Shown here: positions 7,998-17,500 of the stretch, in pieces
How the letters are laid out: each line of letters opens with the position of its first letter
Numbering within the stretch: position 1 is the first letter of the stretch
Assembly: GCA_003153585.1 (NCBI GenBank)
Contig: PLZZ01000088.1
Location: forward strand, 1,117 to 29,252
Length of the DNA: 28,136 nucleotides
DNA from: Acidobacteriota bacterium
GTDB lineage: Bacteria; Acidobacteriota; Terriglobia; Acidiferrales; UBA7541
Direction: 5' to 3'
Translations under genes and position numbers: made by a program
The notes under the pieces: model-generated
Told to the model about the DNA's origin: nothing
The model's database searches: none
Seen by the model: only the letters and a program-made list of their open reading frames with translations

Positions 7998-9215
7998 CTA
8001 GGATTGCGATACCGCAGGACGACGCAGCCGTTTCCAGATCCAACGGGCTGGTGCGAAGAGAACAAGTCCCCACAACAGCACGGTGGGCAAAGACTGTAGC
8101 GCCCAGACCCCGAATCCAATCACGCTTTCGACCACTGTTCGATAACCTTCGACCGCTGCATTGCGCAGCCGCGTGCCTATCGCGGTAGGAGCGCCCTGCA
8201 AGCTCGCCTTATATTCTTCCTGCACCGAAAGCTCCACAGTGGCGAAATCAACTCGGGTCTGCAAACTCCGCTGGTCGGCTTCCATTTGCTCGATGTCGCC
8301 GCGAACTCGTGCGATTTCCTGCTCGGTTGCGAGAATGTCCTTTACCTGGCCGGTATGATTGCGAAGAACGTCCAGCAATCTTTCCTCGGTGGCGCGGGCA
8401 TTCTTCATCCGGGCGGCGCGATCGGTAAACTCCTTGGTCACTTCTTCGCCTGACTGGGATTCTTGTTCCACGCGCCCCAGTTGTTTCAACTCCGCGATCG
8501 TTGATTCGAGTTGCGCCGACGGTATTCGCAGCGTGGCGGACAAAGTACGCGCAGCGTCCTGCGGCGAAGCCGAATTCAGGCTGGCGATGTACCCATTGTG
8601 ACGTTGCGCAACCGCCTTCACACTTGCTTCCAATGGCCCGAAGTCTTTCACGATCAAGGAAACTGAGGCTGTTCGGGCGATCATGGGCTGAGTCGGTTCA
8701 GGCGAGGGCGGAGGAGACGGTCGAGCCTGGGCTATGAATGCTTCAACCTCGCCCGCGGCAGACTTACTCGGCGCGGTTTCGGCCGAGCGCAATTGTTCGG
8801 TATACGCCAATTGCGCCCATCCCTCCGAATGCTGCTCTCTTCGTCGAGTTGGCAATGTGAGAGCGAACAGCAACACGACGCCAGCCGCAGCGCCAGCCGC
8901 TCCCAATACCCAACGGTTCTTGAAAGACGGAATTTTCTCTGTCAGCCACCCGGCGAACCCTGCGCGTTTTGTTTCTTTCACCAGTGCATGATCGGCCCTC
9001 GCGGCCTCCAAGTTCTTCGTCAAGCTTGCGGGAGCGGCTTCCACGCTCCAATTTGAAAGCTGAGACGAGACGCCACGCATCTGCTCCGCCAGCGCCGCGC
9101 ATTCCGTGCATTCGCGTAAATGCGCTGCAACGCTCACCGCGCGATTCGCGGAAAGCTCTCCGTCGAGATAGGCCATCACTTCTTCTTGCTCGAAAGGATG
9201 AGTGGATGAAGTCAT
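7998..9215 (-). CDS. Zinc-finger anti-sigma factor fused to a DUF4349 domain
   Basis: The 405-residue protein starts at the ATG 9215, which overlaps the sigma-factor stop in an ATGA; longer in-frame starts would run deep inside the sigma gene and add an unrelated peptide. Residues 1-60 form a cytoplasmic zinc-binding anti-sigma (ZAS) domain with His32-x3-Cys36-x2-Cys39 (HLRECTEC). A first membrane helix lies at ~103-121. Then comes a periplasmic DUF4349 region (from about TASVSLIVKDFGPLEASVKA), containing a long charged coiled coil (NHTGQVKDILATEQEIARVR and following). A second hydrophobic segment near the C-terminus (IGFGVWALQSLPTVLLWGLV) ends in a basic tail. The layout suggests a sensor whose periplasmic coiled-coil domain controls release of the sigma factor encoded just upstream. 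The signal sensed is unknown. Confidence 0.88.
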   Translation of the reverse strand: MTSSTHPFEQEEVMAYLDGELSANRAVSVAAHLRECTECAALAEQMRGVSSQLSNWSVEAAPASLTKNLEAARADHALVKETKRAGFAGWLTEKIPSFKNRWVLGAAGAAAGVVLLFALTLPTRRREQHSEGWAQLAYTEQLRSAETAPSKSAAGEVEAFIAQARPSPPPSPEPTQPMIARTASVSLIVKDFGPLEASVKAVAQRHNGYIASLNSASPQDAARTLSATLRIPSAQLESTIAELKQLGRVEQESQSGEEVTKEFTDRAARMKNARATEERLLDVLRNHTGQVKDILATEQEIARVRGDIEQMEADQRSLQTRVDFATVELSVQEEYKASLQGAPTAIGTRLRNAAVEGYRTVVESVIGFGVWALQSLPTVLLWGLVLFAPARWIWKRLRRPAVSQS

Positions 9216-9754
9216 TTCCGCCCTCTCAAATTTCTCGGCGCGATCGCCAGGATTTCGCGCAACGCCATTCGCGCCCGGAACAATCGCGATCTGACGGTGT
9301 TTACCGGCGCACGCAATATCTTTGCGATTTCCTCGTAGCTCAATTCTTCGAACTCGCGCAACAATAAAACTTCCCGCTCCGCGGCCTCGAGCCGTTCCAC
9401 AGCTTGCCTCACCCAAATTACATTCTCCGGATTTGTGCCTGATGGATCCGAAGGTTCGTCCGGCGCTCTATCTGGCTGCGTTGGGTTCAGAACTGATTTG
9501 CGTCTATGCGCCGCGAGAATGTTGAAAGCGATGCCAAACAGATAGGCGCGAAACGTAGCACGAGGTTCATACCGTTGCGCGGCCCGCAGCACGGCGAGAA
9601 AGGTTTCCTGGGCTAATTCCTCGGCCTGCGCGGCATCGTTCATACGGCGCCGGAAGAATCCGTAGACCCGCTCGCGGTAGCGCAAGAAGAGTTCGGTGAA
9701 GGCTTCGTCCGAGCCTTGCTGGAGTTCCAGGATCAATTGCTCATCGCTGGTCAT
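9212..9754 (-). CDS. ECF (group IV) RNA polymerase sigma factor
   Basis: This 180-residue protein has the two-domain build of an ECF sigma factor. Region 2 (~17-85) includes FTELFLRYRERVYGFFRR, then AEELAQETFLAVLRAA and FRAYLFGIAFNILAAHRRK. Region 4 (~120-172) reads LEAAEREVLLLREFEELSYEE followed by the helix-turn-helix VNTVRSRLFRARMALRE. There is no region 1.1 or 3. The linker has an Asp/Pro/Ser-rich stretch. Its stop codon overlaps the start of the ZAS anti-sigma gene (9212-9215), the standard sigma/anti-sigma pairing, so its activity is probably held in check by that membrane protein. A GGAACTT hexamer-type motif lies 91 nt upstream and could be an ECF -35, but no matching -10 was found. 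The regulon cannot be told from the window. Confidence 0.93.
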   Translation of the reverse strand: MTSDEQLILELQQGSDEAFTELFLRYRERVYGFFRRRMNDAAQAEELAQETFLAVLRAAQRYEPRATFRAYLFGIAFNILAAHRRKSVLNPTQPDRAPDEPSDPSGTNPENVIWVRQAVERLEAAEREVLLLREFEELSYEEIAKILRAPVNTVRSRLFRARMALREILAIAPRNLRGRK

Positions 9755-9905
9755 TGCTCGCCACGAGCCCGGTTCGTGCTTTTCCGAGCGTCACGCCCTC
9801 CCGATTCAGATGCTTCTATATCTGTAATGTCCGGAGAACGCAGAAAGTTCCCGGGGTTGCAGTTTTTTTTAACAGGAGCAGGAACAAAGGGAAGGAGGCA
9901 GAGGA

Positions 9906-11261
9906 TTACGCGCCAATTGCAGAGCGTAAAGCGCCGGCAAGGGACTCGGTCCAGCGGCGGACGTCCTCGTCGCGCTCGGCTTCCACCATCACGCGGGCGA
10001 GCGGTTCGGTACCCGAATAGCGCAGCACCACTCGTCCGGAATTACCGAGCGCCTGTTCGGCTTCGCGAAGCAGGCGGGCAACTTCGGGCAGGGAATCCAG
10101 AGGCGGCTTGGACCGCACGCGGACGTTGACAATTTTCTGCGGAAAAATCTTGAGATCGGCGACAAGCGAATCCAGTGGTCCGGCGATTGAAATGATCGAG
10201 GCCAGCTTCAGGGCCGTGAGCATTCCATCACCCGTGGTGGCGTCATCGAGAAATAAAATATGTCCGGATTGTTCGCCGCCGAAATTCGCGCCGATGCGCT
10301 GCATTTCTTCCAGCACGTAACGATCGCCCACGGCGGTGCGCGCGAGCTTCAGCCCGGAATCTTCCAGTGCACGCTCGAGCCCGAGGTTGGCCATGGTAGT
10401 GCCAACTACTACGTTGCCCTTAAGACTTCCGGCTGATTTCAGATAACGCGCCGCGACGAGCAAAACTCCGTCGCCATCCACGAGCTTCCCGGTGGCGCTG
10501 GAAAAAATCGCGCGGTCGGCATCTCCGTCAAATGCCACACCCAGCGCTGCGCCGGATTGCACGACGCGCTTTTGCATGCCTTCCGGGTGCAGCGAGCCGC
10601 AATTCGCATTTATATTTTTTCCGTCGGGCGCGTAATTCATAGCGATCACATCCGCGCCCAACGAACGAAAGAGGCGGGGCGCCAGATTGCTGGCCGCTCC
10701 ATTCGCGCAGTCCAGCACTATTTTCATTCCAGCGAGTTTCGCGCCTGGTAGCAGAGCCTGGGCTAATCCCTCCAGGTAATCATCATCAATCTTTTCGTTG
10801 TCGTGAAGACGCAGCGTCTTTGCGGCTGAGACCGCGTCGCGCGAGGAAAGGACAAACTGTTCGAGAGCCGTTTCTATCGCATCCGGAAATTTCATTCCCG
10901 TGGACGAAATCAGCTTCACTCCATTGTCGTGGTACGGATTGTGTGAGGCGGAAATCACCACGCCGGCGGCGAACCCTTCGCGGTTGACGAGCCAGGCCAC
11001 GCCGGGTGTAGTAAGTACTCCGGCGGAAACCGGACTCGCACCGCCCGCAGCCAGCCCGCAGGCAATTCGTTCGGCAATGTGCGGGCCGGACTCGCGCGTG
11101 TCGCGTCCAATCAGAACGCTGGGACTTTCGCCATGGGCCCGCCCTACCGAACCCAAATAATTTCCCAGCGCAAGACCAACGCGATCCAATGTTGCATCGT
11201 CGAGCGGGTATTCACCGGGGATGCCGCGGATGCCGTCCGTCCCGAAAAGTTCCTTGCCCAT
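9906..11261 (-). CDS. glmM: Phosphoglucosamine mutase
   Basis: This enzyme converts glucosamine-6-phosphate to glucosamine-1-phosphate for UDP-GlcNAc, peptidoglycan and lipopolysaccharide synthesis in the cytoplasm. All 451 residues align with the family pattern. The N-terminus is LFGTDGIRG (5-13). The phosphoserine loop ISASHNP has catalytic Ser106. The Mg-binding loop DGDADR is at 245-250, GEQSGH carries the sugar-binding loop, and RYSGTEPLARVMVEA forms the C-terminal phosphate-binding loop. The GlmM-type SASHNP and the absence of extra domains separate it from phosphomannomutase/ phosphoglucomutase. AGGAG lies 3 nt before the ATG. It is upstream of the ECF sigma gene on the same strand with a 151-nt gap, so co-transcription is possible but not required. 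It diverges from the AI-2E family gene. Confidence 0.96.
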   Translation of the reverse strand: MGKELFGTDGIRGIPGEYPLDDATLDRVGLALGNYLGSVGRAHGESPSVLIGRDTRESGPHIAERIACGLAAGGASPVSAGVLTTPGVAWLVNREGFAAGVVISASHNPYHDNGVKLISSTGMKFPDAIETALEQFVLSSRDAVSAAKTLRLHDNEKIDDDYLEGLAQALLPGAKLAGMKIVLDCANGAASNLAPRLFRSLGADVIAMNYAPDGKNINANCGSLHPEGMQKRVVQSGAALGVAFDGDADRAIFSSATGKLVDGDGVLLVAARYLKSAGSLKGNVVVGTTMANLGLERALEDSGLKLARTAVGDRYVLEEMQRIGANFGGEQSGHILFLDDATTGDGMLTALKLASIISIAGPLDSLVADLKIFPQKIVNVRVRSKPPLDSLPEVARLLREAEQALGNSGRVVLRYSGTEPLARVMVEAERDEDVRRWTESLAGALRSAIGA

Positions 11262-11431
11262 TTGCTCCTATTCTTATCCCGCGCAAAACGGGTAGCAATT
11301 CTATCATTGCGAGGCCGTGGTCCTGCCGGCGAATCTGGTTCCTGCCGCGCATTTTAACGAATCGGGGCTCGCGGGTGTACGCGTAAGCACATCGGCGGAT
11401 ATCGCGGCGCAGCCTGTGTTATCGTACGGGA

Positions 11432-12499
11432 ATGCCACTGGAACATACTGAAATCGTCAGCGACAATTCCACACCTGCCAAGATCATTGCGGCGGGAATT
11501 GTGGTCGCTTTCTGCTACTGGGCGTCTTCTGTTCTCGTAACGGTCTTGGTGGCGGTGTTGCTCGCGTACTTTTTGGATCCGGTCGTAACGTTTATGGAAA
11601 ACTGGCATATCCCTCGCGCGTTGGGATCGCTCATCATTGTTCTCTTTACAATTGCAGTCTTGCTGTTCGTAGCATGGTCGCTGGTCGAACGTGTGGATCA
11701 GTTCGGCAGGGACTGGCCTAAGTACCGCGCACCCTTGCACGCGGTCGCCAATGCCGTAGAACAAAAGCTGGCGTCCGTGGAGGAACACGTTTCGGAGATT
11801 GGCTCTCCCGACCAGGTTGGCCAGCAGGCTGAACATATAGTAGCCGTCGCCGAATCGCATCCCGTTCGCGCGGCGGTGTTCTCTCGGCTGAGTGGGCTAT
11901 ATGAAGTAGTGCTGGGAGCTACTTTCATACCCTTCCTGTTGTTTTTTATGCTCGCCGCGAAGCGCCAAGTATGGCACGCGACCATGCAGTTATTTCCGGC
12001 CACCGAACGTACCTTGGTCAAAGAAACCCTGACAGATATCTCCCTGGTTCTCCGCAGCTATGTGGTGGGGACGGCAATGGTGGGAGTCATTCTTGTCGTT
12101 TTGAGTTGGCTTTTTTTCTTGTTGATCGGACTTGAGTTTCCGTTCCTCACCGCGCTTATTTCCGGTACCTGCAATCTGATCCCATATCTCGGCGTGGTCC
12201 TTTCCTGGATGCCGCCCATGTTAATCGGCCTGAAACAATTTCACACCGTTTCGCCTTTCATCGGCATTTTCGCCGTACTTACTTTTTTGCATCTCGTTGC
12301 AGCAAATTTGTTGGTCCCAGCGCTCGTCGGCTCCATGGTGCGGCTGAATGCATTAGCGCTAACCGTGTCGCTTCTCTTCTGGGGATTTTTGTGGGGCGCA
12401 ATGGGTTTGATTCTGGCGATTCCGATTACCGCCGTTATCAAAGTGATCTGCGACCATAAGGAAAGCTGGCAACCGGTGGGCCGCTGGCTTAGCGCATAA
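11432..12499 (+). CDS. AI-2E family transporter (PerM-like membrane protein)
   Basis: This 355-residue membrane protein has the family layout: two to three N-terminal helices (AKIIAAGIVVAFCYWAS; VLVTVLVAVLLAYFLDPVV; IIVLFTIAVLLFVAW), a soluble middle of ~80 residues, and then a block of helices. The family-typical stretch is FPFLTALISGTCNLIPYLGVV, followed by LVGSMVRLNALALTVSLLFWGFLWGAMGLILAIPI near the end. The family name comes from TqsA, an AI-2 exporter, but members also include Na+/H+ antiporters and proteins of unknown role, so the substrate is open. No Shine-Dalgarno is seen before the ATG (only GGGA directly abutting), so translation may be leaderless or weak. It is divergent from glmM (170-nt gap) and convergent with thiE, with only 16 nt between the stops. 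Confidence 0.88.
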   Translation: MPLEHTEIVSDNSTPAKIIAAGIVVAFCYWASSVLVTVLVAVLLAYFLDPVVTFMENWHIPRALGSLIIVLFTIAVLLFVAWSLVERVDQFGRDWPKYRAPLHAVANAVEQKLASVEEHVSEIGSPDQVGQQAEHIVAVAESHPVRAAVFSRLSGLYEVVLGATFIPFLLFFMLAAKRQVWHATMQLFPATERTLVKETLTDISLVLRSYVVGTAMVGVILVVLSWLFFLLIGLEFPFLTALISGTCNLIPYLGVVLSWMPPMLIGLKQFHTVSPFIGIFAVLTFLHLVAANLLVPALVGSMVRLNALALTVSLLFWGFLWGAMGLILAIPITAVIKVICDHKESWQPVGRWLSA

Positions 12500-12515
12500 T
12501 TTTTTGCAATATCCG

Positions 12516-13256
12516 CTACAGTTCCTCTCTACGCAGGTTGTGCATGGATGCGACCGACTCCGTGACAGCTTTCGCATCCCTTGACTGCTGAAATATCCGA
12601 ATGGCTGCAATTCCGGCGGCGCCCGCACGAATGCAAAGCGCGGCATTTTCTTGATCCACGCCTCCGATCGCAATTATGGGCAACTGTACAGTCCGGCAAA
12701 CTTCGGCGAGCCTTTCTGTGCCTTGCGGCATGCCAAACGCCTGCTTCGACGGTGTCTCAAAGACCGGGCCGAAGAAGATGTAGTCAGCATTGGCGGTTTC
12801 CGCTTCGCGAGCCTCTTCCAAACTGTGACACGAAACTCCGATCACAAACCCATTTGGTGCATTTCCGGCGCGGCACCACCGCACCACGTCGCGCACCGGA
12901 GCGGATTCGCGTCCGAGATGCACTCCATCAGCGCGCGCGGCTAGAGCGACGTCCAGGCGGTCATTAATTATGGTTTGCGGCTGGTGATCAGTTCCGGCGG
13001 CTTGCTCCTTACTGAGATGGATCGTCGCGCGCGCGAGTTCGAGCAGTTGCCCGGCCGGCAAATCCTTCTCACGTAGCTGTACCCAATCGACCCCAGCGTG
13101 GACGGCTAACTGAATGTTTTGCAGTATTGTTAAGGTGAGGGAGACTTCCATCCCAGTACCAGTCAAAGACTTCCGGTCGGTGACGTAGCAAACGAGCGAT
13201 CTGTTAGCTGCGGGTTTCAACGATCGTAGTCCGGCGGCGAAACGCTTCGAGCGCAA
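12516..13256 (-). CDS. thiE: Thiamine-phosphate synthase (ThiE family)
   Basis: This enzyme joins HMP-pyrophosphate and the thiazole phosphate to give thiamine phosphate. The 246-residue reading frame holds the ThiE TIM-barrel signatures: LVCYVTDR for strand 1, VQLREKDL (Gln60-Lys64), INDRLDVALAARADGVHLG with the pyrophosphate-binding NDR, VSCHSLEEA, ADYIFFGPVFETPSK and IAIGGV near the phosphate site. Intact NDR and QLREK favour ThiE over the regulator TenI. The start is unsettled. The ATG at 13256 lies 53 nt inside the preceding small gene, and a TTG at 13220 would leave the core intact with a 17-nt overlap. No convincing Shine-Dalgarno supports either. No TPP riboswitch is seen upstream, and no other thi gene is in the window. 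Confidence 0.85.
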   Translation of the reverse strand: MRSKRFAAGLRSLKPAANRSLVCYVTDRKSLTGTGMEVSLTLTILQNIQLAVHAGVDWVQLREKDLPAGQLLELARATIHLSKEQAAGTDHQPQTIINDRLDVALAARADGVHLGRESAPVRDVVRWCRAGNAPNGFVIGVSCHSLEEAREAETANADYIFFGPVFETPSKQAFGMPQGTERLAEVCRTVQLPIIAIGGVDQENAALCIRAGAAGIAAIRIFQQSRDAKAVTESVASMHNLRREEL

Positions 13257-13449
13257 AAAGTACGTTCATCAGACCCAGCCCCGTGATTGCGCCGCGCAGA
13301 AAGGAATTTCTTACAAAAAATGCCAGCCCGGGGTATTGGTAAAGAAAATAATTCATATCCCACACTTCGGACCATGGAACCAAGATCAGCGCTAACCCCA
13401 GTTCGAGCCAAAGCAGCAGGAGCACAACTCGGAGAACCCGGTTCATCAT
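13204..13449 (-). CDS. Small two-helix membrane protein of unknown function
   Basis: The 81-residue product has two hydrophobic segments: VLRVVLLLLWLELGLALILV (about 5-24) and FLRGAITGLGLMNVLFALEAF (about 50-70). Between them is an aromatic loop (SEVWDMNYFLYQYPGLAFF). It ends in a basic tail (RRRTT), so both ends are probably cytoplasmic or the tail is. It belongs to no family I recognise. It is likely real because it has a plausible promoter (-10 CATAAT) directly upstream, a helix pattern that is not random, and a stop that overlaps the thiE frame, implying a shared transcript. Two ATGs in a row (13449, 13446) lack a Shine-Dalgarno; the promoter position implies an almost leaderless mRNA. 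Confidence 0.6.
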   Translation of the reverse strand: MMNRVLRVVLLLLWLELGLALILVPWSEVWDMNYFLYQYPGLAFFVRNSFLRGAITGLGLMNVLFALEAFRRRTTIVETRS

Positions 13450-13459
13450 CAGGATAAGG

Positions 13460-13488
13460 ATTATGGGAGATTACTCCGGCAGCCGCAA
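13460..13488 (-). promoter_or_regulatory. Candidate promoter for the small membrane gene and thiE
   Basis: On the minus strand, TTGCGG (13488-13483, 3 of 6 matches) and CATAAT (13465-13460, 5 of 6 matches) are separated by 17 bp. The expected start of transcription is about 4 nt from the first ATG, so the message would be nearly leaderless. Confidence 0.42.
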
Positions 13489-13552
13489 CATCTACTCCGT
13501 GTCATCGAACGGGGCTATATGAGGGAACTGAGCTGTCAGGTAGTGCGATTCA

Positions 13553-13590
13553 GTTTGCAATACCGCAAACCGTTAAGCTCGGCGTACAAT
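13553..13590 (+). promoter_or_regulatory. Inverted repeat and possible -10 upstream of the hydrolase gene
   Basis: GTTTGC (13553-13558) and GCAAAC (13565-13570) form a perfect 6-bp inverted repeat around a 6-nt spacer, where the -35 region would be. TACAAT (13585-13590, 5 of 6 matches to TATAAT) follows. No good -35 is present, which would fit an activator-dependent promoter with the repeat as operator, but this is speculative. Confidence 0.3.
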
Positions 13591-13673
13591 GGCAGCGTTT
13601 CGAGGTCAGCAGGGAAATCCCCGGGAACCTAAGCACGACGCATCAAATAAGCTAGGACTAAGGAGCGCAATCC

Positions 13674-14516
13674 ATGGCGACAATTACGACCAAAGACGGA
13701 ACACAGATTTATTACAAGGATTGGGGAAAGGGGCAGCCAATAGTCTTCAGCCACGGTTGGCCGCTGACTGCGGACGACTGGGACGGACAAATGCTGTTCT
13801 TCGGCCAGAAGGGGTTTCGTGTGATCGCTCACGACCGCCGCGGGCACGGCCGCTCCGGCCAAACTTGGGATGGAAACGAGATGGATACCTACGCGGATGA
13901 TTTGGCCGGGCTATTTGAACATCTCGATCTCAAGGACGCCATTATGGTTGGGCATTCGACGGGCGGTGGTGAGGTAGCGCGCTACCTGGGCCGCCATGGC
14001 TCCAAGCGTGTCTCGAAGGCCGCACTCATCAGCGCAGTTCCGCCGCTCATGCTGAAGACCGCGAACAACCCCGAAGGGGCTCCTATTTCAGTGTTCGATG
14101 ACCTCCGGGCGCAACTCGCAGCCAACCGGCCGCAGTTCTACAGGGACATTACTCTGCCGTTTTACGGTTACAACCGTCCAGGCGCCAAGATCTCAGAGGG
14201 CATTCGCGAGCACTGGTGGTTGCAGGGAATGCTGGGAGGCATGAAGGCCCACTACGACTGCATCAAGGCCTTCTCGGAAACCGACTTCACTGAGGACCTG
14301 AAAAAAATCGAAATCCCCGTGCTAGTGATGCACAGTGAAGACGATCAGATTGTGCCGTTCGCCGCTGCGGGACCCAAGTCCGCGAAAATACTGAAGAACG
14401 CGACGCTGAAGGTTTACAAGGGCCTTCCTCATGGCATGCCCACGACCAACGCGGACCAGATCAACGCCGACTTGCTCGCGTTCCTTAAAGGCGCAGCAAC
14501 CACAGCATCAGCGTAA
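13674..14516 (+). CDS. Alpha/beta hydrolase, non-heme chloroperoxidase/arylesterase type
   Basis: The 280-residue protein matches the cofactor-free haloperoxidase/aryl esterase branch of alpha/beta hydrolases from end to end. The oxyanion loop is SHGWPL (26-31), followed by HDRRGHGRS (53-61). The nucleophile elbow is GHSTGG with Ser95. The acid is Asp224 (or Asp223) in HSEDDQIVP, and the base is His253 in [15 protein letters not shown]. The order Ser-Asp-His and the spacing agree with Pseudomonas aryl esterase/perhydrolase enzymes. It probably hydrolyses small esters or forms peracids; in vivo substrate unknown. AAGGAG lies 8 nt before the ATG. No signal peptide is seen, so it is cytoplasmic. 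It stands alone, convergent with the TPR gene, with 12 nt between the stops. Confidence 0.93.
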   Translation: MATITTKDGTQIYYKDWGKGQPIVFSHGWPLTADDWDGQMLFFGQKGFRVIAHDRRGHGRSGQTWDGNEMDTYADDLAGLFEHLDLKDAIMVGHSTGGGEVARYLGRHGSKRVSKAALISAVPPLMLKTANNPEGAPISVFDDLRAQLAANRPQFYRDITLPFYGYNRPGAKISEGIREHWWLQGMLGGMKAHYDCIKAFSETDFTEDLKKIEIPVLVMHSEDDQIVPFAAAGPKSAKILKNATLKVYKGLPHGMPTTNADQINADLLAFLKGAATTASA

Positions 14517-14528
14517 CCAAGAAGAGAG

Positions 14529-17500
14529 TTAGCGTTTCTGAAGGGTGGAGATGCGGTCCGCGACGTCGCGGTATTCGATGTTCGCGGCATAGACCTGACG
14601 GAAGCAATCCAGCGCCGCTGACGAATCTCCGCCGGCTTCCAGGGCCAAGCCGAGATCGTAGCGCAGGGCAAGAATAGTCTCGTGCTCCAGCCCGGGAACT
14701 TCCAGTGCGCGCTGGTACCACAGCGCCGCGATATTGGGCTCGCCTTTATCCATGAACGAGAGCCCGAGCATGGTCGAGCAATTCATGGTGTAGCGGAAGG
14801 GTTTGCCCTTTTGAACGGCTTTCGCCACTTTCTGGAATTCCCCGATGGCTTCGTCGAGCAGCCCCATTTCGCGGTAGGCGATGCCGAGGTTGTAGTGTGT
14901 TTCCAGGTCTTCGTCTTCCTCGCCAAGTTCGCCTAGTTCGCTGCGGAATTCCTGAAAAACTTCGGCAAGCTCGTTCAGGCTTTCGGTCGTTATCTCGGGT
15001 ACAGCAGATGATTTGGAGCTTCCGTTCTCCGAAATTGCAGCCGCAGGCACTGAACTCGCCGCGGAAACGGGGACCGGCTCATCAATATTCTTTGCAGCGG
15101 ACGCAAAGGCACGATCCGCCGGGGGCGCTTCCAGATCTTCGACCTCGGCCGCCAGCTCGTTGAGGAAATCCTCAGTGGTCGCCGGGCCGGCATGGCTGGC
15201 GATAGAACTGGGCTCCGGCGTCAGCTCCAATTCAAATTCGCCGTTGGCTGCAGTAACTGGCTCGGCGGCGAGAGTTTCGGAGTCCGGCTCCTCAATGATT
15301 TCGATCGTGGGAATCTCGTCTGCTTCTTCGCTGCTTTCCTGGATCTCGAACGAATCCGGTTGCACGGAAGAATCGTTGGCCGATGCTGGGACTGCCTCTG
15401 GTTCTGCCTCAATCTCCAGCGCGATCGGCGCTTCGGGTTCGAGCTCGACAGGCTCCGGCTGGACCGCCATCTCTTCAATAACGGCCTCTGGTTCAGTCTC
15501 CTCTATGATAAAGACGGGCTCGGGCTCAGGCTCCGGCGCGGGCGCGGCTTCCTGCTCAGACTCGGCGATAGCGGGTTCGCTTTCCGCCTCAACTGCGGCA
15601 GGAGTCTCCTCCAGCGCGGTTTTCTCAGCATCCACTACTTCCTGTGAAATCGCTTCCCATTCGTCGGATAGATCCAGCTCTTCCCCGGACGCAGCGGGCG
15701 GAGTCTGTGCGATGGGTTGCTGAGGCGGAAGTGCCTCGACGGATATCGCCGGCTCTTCCAACGGTATGGGAGCAACTGCAAATTCTTCAACAGCAGGTTC
15801 CGACGGAGCGACTGTCAGCGGTATGCCGAATTCGGCGGCTATTTCGGCGGCGCTCAGCTCGGCAGTTTGGTCCACGGGTACGGCGCCCTCGGACGCAGTT
15901 TCCACGCTCGCCCGCGCTTGGGTTTCTGGCGCTACAGGGGCAGCAGGCAAGCTTTCAACTGGCACGGCCATGGGTGGAGCAGCTTGTAATTCTTCCGGTG
16001 ATACTCCCGCCGCCTTCTGGAATCTTTGCCGCAGTTCCGCAAAACGGTCGGCATTCACCTGGTCATTGCGCTCGCGATGAATTTGCTCTAGCTGCCCAGC
16101 CAATTCGGCGGTGCGCCTTTCGTTGCCGGCGCCAAGATATAGGTCCAACAGCCTCTCCAGCGTGGGCGTATGTCGTGGCGCACGCTGCAAAACGTTTTCG
16201 AGGAGATGCGTGGCCTTCTGCGTCAGACCGTAGCTCGAAAAGAGATCGACGTCGGTCAAGGCCTGTGCGATGTACCGCTGTGTTTCATCATCGAGCGTCT
16301 CTTCAATAACCGGCGCCACCGCGATAGAAGCTTGCGGAACATGAGGTTCGGCCTCTTCCTCTTTGTTTTCAGGCAGCGGCGTTGGTTCAGGCGCCGCCAT
16401 CGGCGCGCCGCCCGCGCGTTCGCGAAGTTGATTGAGCCGCGCAACCACGCGTTCGTCGTCCTTATTGCGGTCGACGAGTTCTTGCAACAGCGCTTCGGCG
16501 CGCGGGAAGTTTCCCGCAGCGGCGTAGGCATCGGAGAGTTGGCCCAGCGCGGCATTCAGCCGGAACGGATCGCTCGTAGTGCGGCAGAAATCAACCAGCA
16601 TTTCCAACGGTTCGGGATTTCCCGGCAGGCGCTCGCTCACGGCCGTCAGCGACTTCAAGAACTTATCCTGCTCGCCCGCCTCGATCATGGCGCCGCGCAG
16701 CTCGCGCAAGAGCTGAAGCCCAGCACTTGCTTGATCGCTTTCGATTAAGGTCTCAGCAACCTTGTAAAGCACTTCATAATGCGCATGGCCCCGGGCCAGC
16801 ACCTGGCGGCCACGTTCCGCGGCCTTCTGGCTCTGCCCCGACCGCAGCTCGTAATCCACCAGCATATTGGTGACTTCGCCGCCCGTATTCGCTTCCGGAT
16901 GGGACTCCAGGATTGGAATGGCCTGCTCAGTTTTATTATTCGCGTTAAGCGCTTTCGCTTTCAAAAGAAGCGCAGCCGCGTTAGTGGGGTCCACTTCCAA
17001 GGCGCGCTCGATTAGCTTTTCCGTCTCGTCCTTTTCGCCCCGATCGAATAACCTTTGAGCATAATTCAGATACGTTTGAGCCGAGTCTTTCTTCAGGCCC
17101 ATGACGTTGTAAAGTTCAGCCAGGCGCATTTGCACGCGGAGATTTTCCGGCTCAACTTCCAACAAGCGGTGCAGCACCTCCACGGCTTTCGGAGCTCGAT
17201 TGGCTTTCAGATGTGCTTCTGCAATTTGCAAATACAGCGGACGCGCTTCACTCAAGATTCCTTGCTGAACGTAAAGATCGGCGAGGCGCTCAAGCGGAGG
17301 AAGCTCGTTGGGAGCCAGTTTGCCAATTTTTTTGTAAATAGCGATGGCCTTACTGTTGAAGCCGTCATCCAGGTAAACCTGCGCGAGCCGCTCGAAATAT
17401 TCAATGGCGTGCGCCAGGTCGGCTTGGCGGGCGTAGAGATCGCCCACGGTCATCAAGGTAGCTTGGTCCTTGGGGTCATGACGCAGAATTTGCTGGTATT

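Noticed and set aside
9845-9851. GGAACTT as an ECF sigma -35 shared by the sigma gene and the MFS gene (3734-3740)
   Set aside because: About three or four copies are expected by chance in 28 kb, several more occur inside coding regions, and no common -10 follows at the right distance.
13450-13673. TPP riboswitch upstream of the thiE transcript
   Set aside because: ACCTGA occurs on the minus strand, but CTGAGA and the rest of the THI-box core are absent.
15013-15723. Long Ser-rich ORF (236 codons) on the plus strand opposite the TPR gene
   Set aside because: It is the complement of the acidic Glu/Ala/Pro linker codons, where stop codons are rare in antisense frames. It has no ribosome binding site and no domain.
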